From: Pseudomonadota bacterium
GTDB lineage: Bacteria; Pseudomonadota; Alphaproteobacteria; Sphingomonadales; Sphingomonadaceae
DNA length: 64,000 nt
Assembly: GCA_039818985.1 (NCBI GenBank)
Contig: JBCBSU010000001.1
Location: 1,576,367 to 1,640,366 of the forward strand
Direction of reading: 5' to 3'
In this document: positions 32,937 through 44,092 of the stretch, in pieces
How positions within the stretch are numbered: the stretch's first letter is position 1
How the letters are laid out: every line of letters begins with the position of its first letter
The notes under the pieces: model-generated
What the model was told of the DNA's origin: nothing
Database searches by the model: none
What the model saw: the letters and a program-made list of their open reading frames with translations, nothing else
Position numbers and translations under genes: made by a program

Positions 32937-34064
32937 ATGACAGACATGCCCCTTTCCCTTCGTCCGATCGCAGCGCTTCTGGCGCTGGCGCTGGCAGTCG
33001 GGCCGATGCCCGCGCTGGCCGATGTCAAAGCCGGAGTCGATGCCTGGGAGCGGGGCGATTATGATACGGCGGTGGCCGAGTGGCGGCAGCCAGCGCTTGA
33101 CGGCAATCCCGATGCCCAGTTCAATCTCGGCCAGGCCTATAAATTCGGCCGCGGCGTACCGATGGATCTCAATATCGCTGCGGACTGGTTCCGCAAGGCT
33201 GCCGAACAGGGCCATTTGCAGGCAGGCGACAATTACGGTCTGATCCTGTTCCAGAATAATCGTCGCCGCGATGCCATACCCTGGCTCGAAGCCTCGGCGA
33301 AGCGCGGTGAACCAAGGGCACAATATCTGCTTGGCACGGCCCATTTCAATGGCGATCTGGTGACCAAGGACTGGGTCCGCGCCTATGCGCTGATGACCCG
33401 GGCTTCGGCTTCGGGCTTGCCTCAGGCATCGAAAAACCTGGCAGCGATGGATCAGTATATCCCGCTTGATCAGCGGCAAAGGGGTCTCGCACTTGCAGGC
33501 GAGCTCGAAGAACAGGCGACGCGTGAGCGCCAGCGGCAACTGGCAGCGGCAACATTGCCACCCGCAGACCAGGGGACGCGCGATGCAGCAACGCAGGCTG
33601 TGCGCACGCCGCCGGCGCCGCCGCGCACCATTCCCTCAACCCAGCTTCCACCCTCTTCGGTAGCGACACGCCCAGCCGCGCCGCGCCAGCCAGAAGTAGT
33701 CGATATAGCGACCGTCAACCCGGCCAATGCCGGGGCCGATTTTGCCGGAGGTTCAACCCCGGCACCCAGGGCTTCGGTACCTGTTGCCAGAACCGCTCCG
33801 GCCACACGCCCGACAGCGCAGGCTGCGCGTAGCGGCAACTGGCGGGTACAGCTCGGTGCGTTCAGCAGCCAGGCCAAGGCGGAAGCCCTTTGGACCCGGC
33901 TAGAGCAGCGCAATTCGGCACTGGTCCAGCTTCAGCCTTATCTGGTAAAGGCCGGCAAGGTCACCCGGCTTCAGGCTGGCCCTTTTGGCTCACGCGGCGA
34001 GGCGGATCGGCTTTGCAGCAGCCTGAAAGCCACCGGCCAAGATTGTTTCACCGTACGCAAATAG
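32937..34064 (+). CDS. Secreted SEL1-repeat protein with C-terminal SPOR domain
   Basis: The 375-residue protein has a Sec signal peptide (LALALAVGPMPALA, cleavage near 28). SEL1/TPR-type repeats cover about 30-170 (WRQPALDGNPDAQFNLGQAYKFGRGVPMDLNIAADWFRKAAEQGH... AYALMTRASASGLPQA). A Pro/Ala-rich linker follows, and a SPOR domain covers about 298-375 (GNWRVQLGAFSSQAKAEALWTRLEQR... LQAGPFGSRGEADRLCSSLKATGQDCFTVRK). It is a second peptidoglycan-binding protein next to the divergent ParA unit (244 bases between the starts). AGGAG seven bases upstream supports ATG 32937. Confidence 0.87.
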   Translation: MTDMPLSLRPIAALLALALAVGPMPALADVKAGVDAWERGDYDTAVAEWRQPALDGNPDAQFNLGQAYKFGRGVPMDLNIAADWFRKAAEQGHLQAGDNYGLILFQNNRRRDAIPWLEASAKRGEPRAQYLLGTAHFNGDLVTKDWVRAYALMTRASASGLPQASKNLAAMDQYIPLDQRQRGLALAGELEEQATRERQRQLAAATLPPADQGTRDAATQAVRTPPAPPRTIPSTQLPPSSVATRPAAPRQPEVVDIATVNPANAGADFAGGSTPAPRASVPVARTAPATRPTAQAARSGNWRVQLGAFSSQAKAEALWTRLEQRNSALVQLQPYLVKAGKVTRLQAGPFGSRGEADRLCSSLKATGQDCFTVRK

Positions 34065-34080
34065 GCGGCATGGCGGGCAT

Positions 34081-34995
34081 TTAGTCGATAGCAGCCCATT
34101 GCGCGCGCGGCATGCCAAGTGCGTGCAGCACAGCGGTCAGGCCGTTATGGCGGATGGCAAAATCGGCGGCGTCTGCGGCAACCGGCTTGCCGCGATAGGC
34201 AACGCTGAAGCCGGCGGCATCGAGCATCGGAATATCATTGGCACCATCACCCAGGGCCATGGTCGTTTCGGGCGCCAGTTTCAGTGTTTCGCGCTCGCGT
34301 TCCAGCACATGCGCTTTCATCGCGGCATCGACCAGCGGCCCCGATACAGTCCCCAGCAAATGGCCATGCTCGACATCAAGCCGGTTGGCGACCACACCCT
34401 GAAGCCCGATTTCCGCCGCCACCGGGTCGGCAAAATGGTGAAAACCGCCCGAGACCAGTACCGTTTCCACCCCGAATTTGCGCAATGTCTGTACCAGGGT
34501 GCGGGCACCAGGATTGGGGCGCACACGCTCGGCCAGGCATTCGGCAATGACGTGCTCAGGCAGCCCTTCCAGCAGCGCGACGCGCTCCTTCAGTGACGCG
34601 GCAAAGTCCAGATCACCCTGCATCGCGCGTTCGGTAATCGTGGTCACCGCATCGCGCATCCCGGCATAATCGGCGAGCTCGTCGATACACTCCTGTCCGA
34701 TCATGGTGCTGTCCATATCCGATAGCATCAGCCGGGGCATTGGCGCATCGACGGAACGAATGGCGATATCGATATGCCCGGTCAGCGGTGTCAGTGCTGT
34801 GCGAACAGCAGCGATATTCTCATGGGTTGCCCCATTGAGCGGCAGGCGCGCGACCTGCTCCGGCTCAATCCATTCCCATTGCCCGGCAGCAAATCCCGCA
34901 TCGGCGAGCAGGCTTAACCCGCTGTCGCGATCCGCCGCCGTCAATCCGGGGGATGGCGCATCAGGATTTGCTGCTATGAGCGTGACTATGAGCAT
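34081..34995 (-). CDS. serB: Phosphoserine phosphatase
   Basis: Last step of serine biosynthesis. The 304-residue HAD-family enzyme has the nucleophile motif DMDST ([24 protein letters not shown]), motif [10 protein letters not shown], and motif III with [10 protein letters not shown], plus an N-terminal ACT-like region. ATG 34995 ([11 protein letters not shown]) is chosen from the family start; it makes the 5' end overlap the divergent miaA gene by up to 20 bases. The 3' end is convergent with the SEL1-SPOR gene (16 bases between). Confidence 0.93.
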   Translation of the reverse strand: MLIVTLIAANPDAPSPGLTAADRDSGLSLLADAGFAAGQWEWIEPEQVARLPLNGATHENIAAVRTALTPLTGHIDIAIRSVDAPMPRLMLSDMDSTMIGQECIDELADYAGMRDAVTTITERAMQGDLDFAASLKERVALLEGLPEHVIAECLAERVRPNPGARTLVQTLRKFGVETVLVSGGFHHFADPVAAEIGLQGVVANRLDVEHGHLLGTVSGPLVDAAMKAHVLERERETLKLAPETTMALGDGANDIPMLDAAGFSVAYRGKPVAADAADFAIRHNGLTAVLHALGMPRAQWAAID

Positions 34996-35962
34996 CGACC
35001 ATTCCCCTGAAACCATAATCGGCAAACCGGCTGTAGCGCTTATTGCCGGGCCGACCGCCAGCGGCAAGAGCGGATTGGCGGTGACGCTGGCGCAACGGCT
35101 GGAAAGTACCGGCCAACGGGCCATGGTCATCAATGCCGATGCCAGCCAGGTCTATCGCGACCTTGCGATACTCTCCGCCCGCCCCGATGCACAGGAAATG
35201 GCCGGTATCGACCATCGGCTCTTCGGCTATCGCGACGGTGCAGAACCGTTCTCGGCAGCCGACTGGGCCGCTGATGCCCGCAGCGCAATCGCATCAGCGC
35301 ATAACAGTGGCATCATCCCGATATTGGTCGGCGGCACCGGCCTGTATCTGCGCACCCTGCTCTATGGTATTGCGCCAATCCCCGATATCGACCCCGATAT
35401 ACGGGGAGATGTGCGCGCTCTGTCGACACCAGCGGCCTGGGCTGCACTCGAGCATGAAGACCCGGCCGCCGCCGCCAATCTTCACCCCAATGATACCAGC
35501 CGCATCCAGCGCGCACTCGAGGTGATACGCAGCTCGGGCCGCAGCATCCAATATTGGCGACGGCAAAAGAGCGGCGGTATTGGTGCGGACATAGCCCTCG
35601 CGCCACTTATCCTGCTACCGCCCCGCGACTGGCTCTATGCCCGGTGTGATCAGCGCTTCATCGCCATGCTCGATCATGGTGCGGTGGATGAGGTCAGGGC
35701 GCTGGTGGCGCGCAACCTTGCCGATGACCTGCCGGTGATGCGTGCTATTGGCGTGCCGCAAATCCGCGCCTTTGTTGCAGCGGATATCGACCGCGACACT
35801 ATGGTCGAACAGGGGCAGATGGAGACGCGGCGCTATGCCAAACGGCAATATACCTGGTTCGGCAATCAGCCGGACAGTGACTGGCAACGGTGCAGAGACA
35901 CCATAAATAATGAAAATGCCGATGATTTAGTAATAAAATTATATGATAAAATGTTGACATGA
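34976..35962 (+). CDS. miaA: tRNA dimethylallyltransferase
   Basis: Adds the dimethylallyl group to A37 of tRNAs reading UNN codons. The 328-residue protein has the P-loop [62 protein letters not shown] and [12 protein letters not shown], all typical. Two starts are possible, ATG 34976 (AGGA upstream) and ATG 34988. Either overlaps the divergent serB coding sequence, so both promoters must lie inside the opposite gene. The end of the gene is noticeably A/T-rich. Confidence 0.93.
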   Translation: MSVTMSIDHSPETIIGKPAVALIAGPTASGKSGLAVTLAQRLESTGQRAMVINADASQVYRDLAILSARPDAQEMAGIDHRLFGYRDGAEPFSAADWAADARSAIASAHNSGIIPILVGGTGLYLRTLLYGIAPIPDIDPDIRGDVRALSTPAAWAALEHEDPAAAANLHPNDTSRIQRALEVIRSSGRSIQYWRRQKSGGIGADIALAPLILLPPRDWLYARCDQRFIAMLDHGAVDEVRALVARNLADDLPVMRAIGVPQIRAFVAADIDRDTMVEQGQMETRRYAKRQYTWFGNQPDSDWQRCRDTINNENADDLVIKLYDKMLT

Positions 35963-36060
35963 CATTTTATGATTCATATCAGGCCAAGGTTGCTGCGTCG
36001 CAACATCCTGCCTATCGCTGCCATATTGGCTTCATGACATACAGGAAAAGGTGAAGAATC

Positions 36061-37812
36061 GTGGCCGAAAAAACCGGCGCCGAAATATTGGTGGAAGCTC
36101 TGGTCGATCAGGGAGTCGAGGTGATTTTCGGCTATCCCGGCGGCGCGGTGCTGCCGATTTACGACGCCATTTTTCAGCATACAAAGCTGCGCCATATCCT
36201 TGTGCGGCATGAACAGGGTGCGGCGCATGCCGCCGAAGGCTATGCCCGTGCCACCGGCAAGCCCGGCGTGGTGCTGGTCACCTCCGGCCCCGGCGCCACC
36301 AACACCATTACCGGCATTGCCGATGCCTTTATGGACTCGATCCCGATGGTCGTCATCACCGGCCAGGTGCCGACGACACTGATCGGTACCGATGCGTTTC
36401 AGGAAGCTGATACCGTTGGGCTGACCCGCCACTGCTCCAAGCATAATTTCCTGATCAAGGATCCAGCAAAGCTCGGCGCGGCGGTGCATGACGCATTCTA
36501 TATCGCCACCAGCGGTCGCCCCGGCCCGGTGGTGGTCGATATCCCGAAAAATGTGCAGGTCGCCAGCGCCGAATCCAGCGCCAGGCCGGTCACCGAGCAC
36601 AAGACCTATCGTCCGGCCCATGCTCCCGATAATGACGATGTCGCTGCCACGCTCACACTTCTCAAACAGGCCAAAAGGCCGATCCTCTATACCGGTGGCG
36701 GTATCATCAACAGCGGCCCCGAAGCGAGCACACAGCTACGGCGGCTCGCCAAACTGACCGGTGCCCCGGTGACATCAACACTGATGGGCCTGGGTGCCTT
36801 CCCTGCTTCGGAACCGCAATGGCTCGGCATGCTGGGTATGCACGGCACCTATGAGGCCAATCTGGCGATGAACCGCGCCGATCTGATCCTTTGTCTCGGC
36901 GCGCGTTTCGACGACCGGGTCACCGGTCGCCTCGATGCCTTTTCGCCCAACTCCACCAAAGTGCATGTCGATATAGACCGTTCGTCGATCAACAAGAATG
37001 TGACTGTCGACCTGCCGGTGGTTGCTGATGTCGGCGCTTTTATCGAAGCGCTATGCGATCGCTGGGAAGCGGAAAGCTGCAAGCCGCAGGATTATTCCGA
37101 ATGGTGGTCACGCATCAAAGGCTGGCGCGCACGCGAGTCCCTCTCCTATCCTGAGGATGATGGCCCGGTCATCATGCCGCAGCGTGCCATTGCACAGCTC
37201 TATGAGGCCGCAAAAACGCATGATGCGATCATCACCACTGAAGTGGGTCAGCATCAGATGTGGGCGGCGCAACATTATCATTTCGAGGGGCCGAACAAAT
37301 GGCTCACCAGCGGTGGCCTCGGCACCATGGGCTATGGTCTGCCTGCCGCCATCGGCGCGCAGATCGCCTGCCCCGATGCGCTGGTCATCGACATTGCCGG
37401 CGAGGCCTCGATCCAGATGAACATTCAGGAGCTGGCGACGGCAACCCAGTACAAGCTGCCGGTCAAAATCTTCATCCTCAACAATGAATATATGGGCATG
37501 GTGCGCCAATGGCAGCAGCTCAACCATGGCAGCCGCTATTCGGAAAGCTATTCCGACGCCCTGCCCGATTTCGTTGCGCTGGCCGAAGCCTATGGCTGGA
37601 CCGGCATTCGCATCGAAAAGCGCGATGAACTGGATGACGGCATTACCCGGATGATCGAGACACCGGGACCGGTGATGGTCGACTGTCGTGTCGCCAAGCT
37701 GGCCAATTGCTTCCCGATGATTCCCTCGGGCGCGGCGCATACCGAGATCATGCTGCATGGCGATGATGATGTGACCGGCGAGGCCGAAGACGAAGCCAAG
37801 GCGCTGGTCTGA
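36061..37812 (+). CDS. ilvB: Acetolactate synthase large subunit
   Basis: Thiamine-diphosphate enzyme for the first common step to Ile, Val and Leu. The 583-residue protein has the catalytic Glu in [21 protein letters not shown], the FAD region ([24 protein letters not shown]) and the cofactor motif in [18 protein letters not shown] followed by [12 protein letters not shown]. The GEA in place of GDG is usual in alphaproteobacterial enzymes. The start is GTG at 36061. It is first of ilvB-ilvH-ilvC; a leader region of about 100 bases shows no obvious leader peptide or attenuator. Confidence 0.95.
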   Translation: MAEKTGAEILVEALVDQGVEVIFGYPGGAVLPIYDAIFQHTKLRHILVRHEQGAAHAAEGYARATGKPGVVLVTSGPGATNTITGIADAFMDSIPMVVITGQVPTTLIGTDAFQEADTVGLTRHCSKHNFLIKDPAKLGAAVHDAFYIATSGRPGPVVVDIPKNVQVASAESSARPVTEHKTYRPAHAPDNDDVAATLTLLKQAKRPILYTGGGIINSGPEASTQLRRLAKLTGAPVTSTLMGLGAFPASEPQWLGMLGMHGTYEANLAMNRADLILCLGARFDDRVTGRLDAFSPNSTKVHVDIDRSSINKNVTVDLPVVADVGAFIEALCDRWEAESCKPQDYSEWWSRIKGWRARESLSYPEDDGPVIMPQRAIAQLYEAAKTHDAIITTEVGQHQMWAAQHYHFEGPNKWLTSGGLGTMGYGLPAAIGAQIACPDALVIDIAGEASIQMNIQELATATQYKLPVKIFILNNEYMGMVRQWQQLNHGSRYSESYSDALPDFVALAEAYGWTGIRIEKRDELDDGITRMIETPGPVMVDCRVAKLANCFPMIPSGAAHTEIMLHGDDDVTGEAEDEAKALV

Positions 37813-38327
37813 TGCACATAAAGGAAGAAATCGCCGAACGGCATGTGCTGACCGTTATCGTCGACAATGAGGCCGGCATATTGGCCCGCATCGCCGGCAT
37901 GTTCACCGCGCGCGGCTATAATATCGAGAGCCTGACCGTGGCCGATATCAGCGAGGATCATACGATCAGCCGTATCACCATCGCCACCAACGGCCCGCCA
38001 ACGGTGATCGAACAGATCATTGCCCAGCTCGACCGGCTGATCCCGGTGCACAGCGTCTCCGATCTTACAGAACGCGGCCCGCATGTTCAGCGCGAGCTGG
38101 CGCTGGTCAAGGTCGCGGGTGTCGGCGATCATCGTATCGAGGCGCTGCGGCTGGCCGATGTCTATCGCGCCCGCGTCGTCGATGCCACCACCGAGAGCTT
38201 TGTCTTCGAGATTACCGGCGGGCCGCGAAAGATCGGCACCTTTATCGACCTGATGCGCAAGGTCGGACTGGTTGAGGTCGGTCGCACCGGCGTGGTCGCC
38301 ATAGCCCGTGGCCCTGATGCTGGATAA
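37812..38327 (+). CDS. ilvH: Acetolactate synthase small (regulatory) subunit
   Basis: The 171-residue protein has an N-terminal ACT domain (HVLTVIVDNEAGILARIAGMFTARGYNIESLTVADI), which binds valine for feedback inhibition, and a C-terminal domain (RELALVKVAG... VVDATTESFVFEITGGPRKIGTFIDLMRKVGLVEVGRTGVVAIARG). Its ATG shares the final A of the ilvB stop (TGATG), so the two subunits are translationally coupled. Confidence 0.95.
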   Translation: MHIKEEIAERHVLTVIVDNEAGILARIAGMFTARGYNIESLTVADISEDHTISRITIATNGPPTVIEQIIAQLDRLIPVHSVSDLTERGPHVQRELALVKVAGVGDHRIEALRLADVYRARVVDATTESFVFEITGGPRKIGTFIDLMRKVGLVEVGRTGVVAIARGPDAG

Positions 38328-38340
38328 CCCAGAGATTTAA

Positions 38341-39411
<1,071 letters not shown>

Positions 39412-39540
39412 CGCCCGACCCGAAAATGATCAGCGGAGAATAATGCATATCGCAACGCCCTAAAGTGCTGCAAAGGCATAGTTACGATATTAACCTTGGT
39501 CGCAAACGTAGTTTCAACATTGCACCTGTATTGATGTGCC

Positions 39541-40368
39541 ATGCTTTCAGCGGTGCGCCTTGATGCAAAGATGAAGTGGAGAATCCTCAAAATAGTGGGG
39601 TTCTCTGTTGCTGTGTCGGTAACTTTCACCTGCAGCGCCTATTATGCACTATACGGTATCGATCAGCAATTCTATCCGGCAGCCGCTTTTGCAGTGCTGG
39701 TGCCCATTCTGTGCAGCCTTCCCGTTGGCTATTATCTGACCGTGCAGGGTCACAGGCTGCAATTGCTCAACGCGGAATTGTCCGCATCGCGTGAGCAGAT
39801 GATCCGGTTGAACGACAAGTTGTAATATGAAGCATCGCATGACGCCATGACCGGGTTGTTCAACCGCCGCCACTTTCTTGCCCGGCTGGAACAACGCCTC
39901 GATGCGGCAAGTGATGATGTGCTGTTGTTGATCGACGCCGATCATTTCAAGAGAATAAATGATGATTTCGGCCATCATAAGGGTGATGAAGCGTTGCATA
40001 TCATCGCGGATATTTTGCGCAATATAGACGACGGCAACCATGTTGCCGGCAGGATTGGTGGTGAAGAATTTGCCCTGATCATCCGGAACAAGGGCCTTCA
40101 GCAAGCATCAATAATCGCCGAGATGATTCGACAGCGTATTGAATCGGCGCAATTTGAAGGCATCACAGCAATACCGCACAGGCTCACCGTCAGCATAGGA
40201 ATGGGCCGGTTGAAGGAAGTCGATCGAGAACACCCATTTCGCAAGGTTGATGCCGCGCTTTACACTGCCAAGCATAATGGCCGCAATCGGGTCGCTATCT
40301 ACAACCCCTCACAGCACAAACGAAGAACATCACAAAGCGCCGCCGGTTCACCCATAGCAGCGGAATAG
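39541..40368 (+). pseudogene. Membrane diguanylate cyclase split by one in-frame stop
   Basis: The first part (39541-39825, 94 residues) has two membrane helices and a short coiled segment (LLNAELSASREQMIRLNDKL) ending in TAA at 39823-39825. In the same frame the sequence continues at once with YEASHDAMTGLFNRRHFLARLEQRL, the normal start of a GGDEF domain, up to 40368. The second half has GGEEF and IDADHFKRINDDFGHHKGDEAL, so the catalytic site is intact. The inhibitory RxxD site before GGEEF is absent. A single CAA-to-TAA change would explain the break. ATG 39847 could start a 173-residue soluble GGDEF piece. It is a pseudogene, a readthrough gene or a sequencing error. Confidence 0.8.
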
Positions 40369-40434
40369 AAGCGCACGCTTTCCTCATTTTGCCTTCCCCC
40401 TTTGTCCGCGTTAAGCTGCACATGGGGGAATGTG

Positions 40435-43400
40435 ATGCTGAACATCGTCCGGCTTTGGATATTGTGTCTCGCTCTGTGTGTCGCCGCACCGGCTGCGGCG
40501 CAATGGCAGCGTCCCGGGGATGACGATCCGGAAATCGCAGCGCAGCGGGCAAAGGTGTTCAGTACATCGTCAGCCGAACGAGCAATCGAGTCCGAAAAAC
40601 TCATCGCGCTGATGGCCGCGCGCTTCGGTGAAGACAGTCCGGAATATGCCGGCGAGTTGCAACTGCATGCCGTCAATCTTATCTCAGCCCAGCGCAGCCC
40701 CGAAGCACAGCGCATATTGCAAGACCTCATTCCCCGTCTGATCGCAATGCACGGTGCGGATTCGTCCGAGGTCGCCTTTGCCCGACGCGACTATTCAATA
40801 GCCTTGCGGATAAACGGCTTTACCGCTGAAGCGGAGCCGGTAGAGCGCGCCTATGTCGATAAGCTGGCGGATATCGCCTATGGCTGCGGCCGGATCGAAC
40901 AAACGAACATCGCTGGCATTGAGGGCAGCATCATTCGCGGCTGCTCGCACGACGAAAGGAGCCTGGGCACCGCGCTGATCGTCCATGGCAACATCCTGCA
41001 TGACCTAGGCAGAACCGATGAGGCCGTTGCGAGGTTCGAGGCGGTCATCGCCCGCTTCACCCCGCGCTGGGAAGGATGCGAGAGCGAAATATGGGGCACC
41101 AAATGCAGCCGCGCCGAGGAAAATCGCCGCGCATTCATGGCGGAATATGCCCGCTTTCTGCAGAATGTGAAACGCAATGATGACGCGATGGCCATATTGC
41201 GCGGCAATCTGATGCCAAGGCTGAAGGCGTTGGCGACGTGCGAGGCAAAATCCTGCGAGGCAGACTATGATCTGCTTCGCGACTTCCGCAACTATCGCGA
41301 TTTCCTGGTCAAAATCGACATGTTCAGCGCGTTGCAGGACATGGACAATCGCTGGTTGTCCATTCTGGCTAATGCCCCTGCCTATGCGCCCGACCCGACC
41401 GGTGACACCAGCTATTTTGATACACGCTACAGTGAGATCATGGATGCCATTCTTGATGATTATGCCAAGCGTGCCGTGGGAAGTGGCGATATCGAGCAGG
41501 CACTGGCCCTGTTGAAACCGCTGGGGCAGGAGAATCTGGTCACTGATCGCATGGCAAGCGCCAATCGCGACACCAGGATAGCCAGACTCGATACAGCCAT
41601 TAAACAGGCTGCCGGGATAGGTGATGATGATCTGCGTGAGCGACTTCTTGACGAGAAGGCAGCGCTGATCGCCCAGCAATCAGGTGAACAATCGCATGAG
41701 CTTGTCAGATTCTGGCGCGACACAGCATTTCAATGGCGGCTTGCCGATAAATATGCCCGCGCCGAAAATGCGTATCGCAAAGCCCTTGCGGTATCGCGTG
41801 CAGGCTTTGGCGACGGCCATTTTGAGGTCTGGCACAGCCTCAACCGCTACGCCGATATGCTCATCCAGATCGGGAGAACAGATGATGCCATTGCCATGAT
41901 GCGTGACATATTGGCCCATCCCGATAACGATATCATGCCAATCTATAATGACCCGATGCAGTCACGCTTGCTGTCTGACGGATTTATTGACCCTTACGCC
42001 ACGCTCAACGAGCTGAAAGCCACCTTTGCCACATTGCTGCTGGACAATGGCACAGAGGCCGATCTGGCACTTGAAGCGGCGCGTCATGCAGCGACCGGGG
42101 TGCGCGCCTATCGTGATTCCCTTGGTTTTTCGCGCAGTGACGAGAAACGCCTGAGCTATGAAACCAGCGATCCATGGGCTTATGGCGGCGTACCCAGATA
42201 TCGTGATTATTTCATCTTGCTCGCTGATGCGCTGTGGACGGTGAATCAGGATAATAGGGCAAATAGCGAGGCAGCCTTTATCGCGTTGCAGGAAGCAATG
42301 ATTGGTACAACCAGTCGCGCCGTTGCCAAAGCCGCAGCAGAACGCGCTGCAGAACGCGGTGGCGTTGATGAACTCCTGAATGAACGTGCGCTGATAGACA
42401 CCGAGATCGACGAACTTGAAAGCCGCTATTATGGGCGCAGCACAGGACTGACCCGAGAGGGACGGCGCGGCCGCGATCTGCGTAATTATATCCTTCGCAA
42501 GCGCGCAGAACTGGGCATTGAAGATGCCCCAACGCTGGCACAGGGCGATCTCGCCAGTGACCGACAAGCGCGTGAAGCGATCTATAACGCAATCCGCCGC
42601 AAGAATTTTCGCCGCAGCGAAATCAACCAGGCGATTGCCGTCGCCGCGCCCGGCTATTTCGAGCTGGTGCGCCCCAGGCCGCTTGATCTGGCCAGCGCGC
42701 AAGCGATGCTGGGGGCGGATGAAGCCTTCCTGCTGGTGGTGCCTTCCGCACGGGGTATTCACACGCTGTTGCTGACTGGCGAAAGCGTGCAATGGCAAAG
42801 ATCCGCACTAAGTGAAGCAGAGCTAAACGCGCATGTTCGCCGTCTGCTCTGGGATCTTGGTGCCAATGTACAGGTGAGCGAGGAGGAAAATGCCCGCTGG
42901 CTCGGTGAAGGCGAAGGCCCCTACCCCTTTGATCGCGCCACCGCGCATCTGCTTTATCGCGAACTTGTGGCGCCCTTCGCCCGGCAGATAGCAGGAAAGC
43001 GCCATCTCTTTGTTGCCGCAACCGGGGCGCTGTCATCGTTACCCTTTGGCGTTCTCGTTACCGAGCAGCCGGTGGGAGCCGATGGTGATGCCGATATCCT
43101 GCGCGCAACGCCATGGCTTGCCGACCGGATTGCGTTGGTCCAGCTGCCATCTTTCCAGTCACTGCAATTGCTACGCGCCTTAGAGCAGGACAGCGACGTC
43201 GGCGACGAAGCCATGATGCTGGGTTTTGGTGACCCGGTACTTGACGGGGAGCCTGCAAATCGCGGCACCAGCGCGCGCCAGCGCCTGACTCGCGCCGGTG
43301 GCGCCACACCGATGAGTATATGGCGTAATAATGGCGGCACTTCAGCCAGTCTGCGGCTGGCCGATCCGGAGAAGCTGCGCAAACTGGCACGTCTGCCAGG

Positions 43401-43998
43401 CACTAAACGCGAATTGCGCGCCATGGAACGGGTTTTCGGCATCGGTCGCACCCGGCTTTTTCTCGCCGAGAAAGCCACCGAGACCAACATAAAGAACACC
43501 GATCTCGGCAATCTGTCGGTGCTGTTCCTTGCCACCCATGGCCTCGTCGCCGGCGAGATGGAAGGCGAAATTGCCGAGCCTGGCTTGCTCTTTACCCCGC
43601 CTCAAATAGCCACACAGGCCGATGACGGGCTGTTAACCGCCTCCGAAGTGACAGCCTTGCCGCTGGACGTGCAATGGGTGATCCTGTCGGCCTGCAACAC
43701 CGCCGCGGGTGACGGCAGCGAGGGAGCAGAAGGTCTTTCGGGACTGGCCCGATCGTTCTTCTATGCCGGAGCGGAAAGCCTGCTCGCCTCGCACTGGCCG
43801 GTACGCGACGATGTCGCTGCGGTGATGACGGTAAGGCTGTTCGAATTGCAGCGCGATAACCCCGGCTGGTCACGCGCCGAGGCGCTGCAGGCGGCGATGG
43901 CCGCGGTGCGCAATGACCGCCGCGCCGATGACGATCTGGCAAGCTGGTCGCATCCCAGCGCCTGGGCACCATTTTCCTATATCGGTGATATCCGATGA
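40435..43998 (+). CDS. Large secreted TPR-CHAT protein
   Basis: The 1187-residue protein starts at ATG 40435 (GGGGGA upstream) with a Sec signal peptide (LCLALCVAAPAAAQ). A long helical region of TPR-like repeats follows (for example FRWRLADKYARAENAYRKALAVSRAGFGDGHFEVWHSLNRYADMLIQIGRTDDAIAMM). The last 330 residues are a CHAT domain: FLATHG (His1035) and ILSACNTAAGDGSEGAEGLSGLARSFFYAGAESLLASHWPVRD (Cys1087), the caspase-like dyad. CHAT domains are peptidases or peptidase-like. Export of such a protein out of the cytoplasm is unlike defence-system caspases. No obvious partner gene lies nearby. Confidence 0.85.
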   Translation: MLNIVRLWILCLALCVAAPAAAQWQRPGDDDPEIAAQRAKVFSTSSAERAIESEKLIALMAARFGEDSPEYAGELQLHAVNLISAQRSPEAQRILQDLIPRLIAMHGADSSEVAFARRDYSIALRINGFTAEAEPVERAYVDKLADIAYGCGRIEQTNIAGIEGSIIRGCSHDERSLGTALIVHGNILHDLGRTDEAVARFEAVIARFTPRWEGCESEIWGTKCSRAEENRRAFMAEYARFLQNVKRNDDAMAILRGNLMPRLKALATCEAKSCEADYDLLRDFRNYRDFLVKIDMFSALQDMDNRWLSILANAPAYAPDPTGDTSYFDTRYSEIMDAILDDYAKRAVGSGDIEQALALLKPLGQENLVTDRMASANRDTRIARLDTAIKQAAGIGDDDLRERLLDEKAALIAQQSGEQSHELVRFWRDTAFQWRLADKYARAENAYRKALAVSRAGFGDGHFEVWHSLNRYADMLIQIGRTDDAIAMMRDILAHPDNDIMPIYNDPMQSRLLSDGFIDPYATLNELKATFATLLLDNGTEADLALEAARHAATGVRAYRDSLGFSRSDEKRLSYETSDPWAYGGVPRYRDYFILLADALWTVNQDNRANSEAAFIALQEAMIGTTSRAVAKAAAERAAERGGVDELLNERALIDTEIDELESRYYGRSTGLTREGRRGRDLRNYILRKRAELGIEDAPTLAQGDLASDRQAREAIYNAIRRKNFRRSEINQAIAVAAPGYFELVRPRPLDLASAQAMLGADEAFLLVVPSARGIHTLLLTGESVQWQRSALSEAELNAHVRRLLWDLGANVQVSEEENARWLGEGEGPYPFDRATAHLLYRELVAPFARQIAGKRHLFVAATGALSSLPFGVLVTEQPVGADGDADILRATPWLADRIALVQLPSFQSLQLLRALEQDSDVGDEAMMLGFGDPVLDGEPANRGTSARQRLTRAGGATPMSIWRNNGGTSASLRLADPEKLRKLARLPGTKRELRAMERVFGIGRTRLFLAEKATETNIKNTDLGNLSVLFLATHGLVAGEMEGEIAEPGLLFTPPQIATQADDGLLTASEVTALPLDVQWVILSACNTAAGDGSEGAEGLSGLARSFFYAGAESLLASHWPVRDDVAAVMTVRLFELQRDNPGWSRAEALQAAMAAVRNDRRADDDLASWSHPSAWAPFSYIGDIR

Positions 43999-44092
43999 CA
44001 CCGCCGCGATGCCCTTTTCGGCAAGACTGGCGAAACCGGCGACACTGCATTATGTAATGCGGGCCGTTTCAGCCAATAGGAGAACTCCCCCG

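Noticed and set aside
35963-36060. Attenuator or leader peptide before ilvB
   Set aside because: Only a 5-bp stem (GTTGC/GCAAC) is visible and there is no run of Ile, Val or Leu codons.
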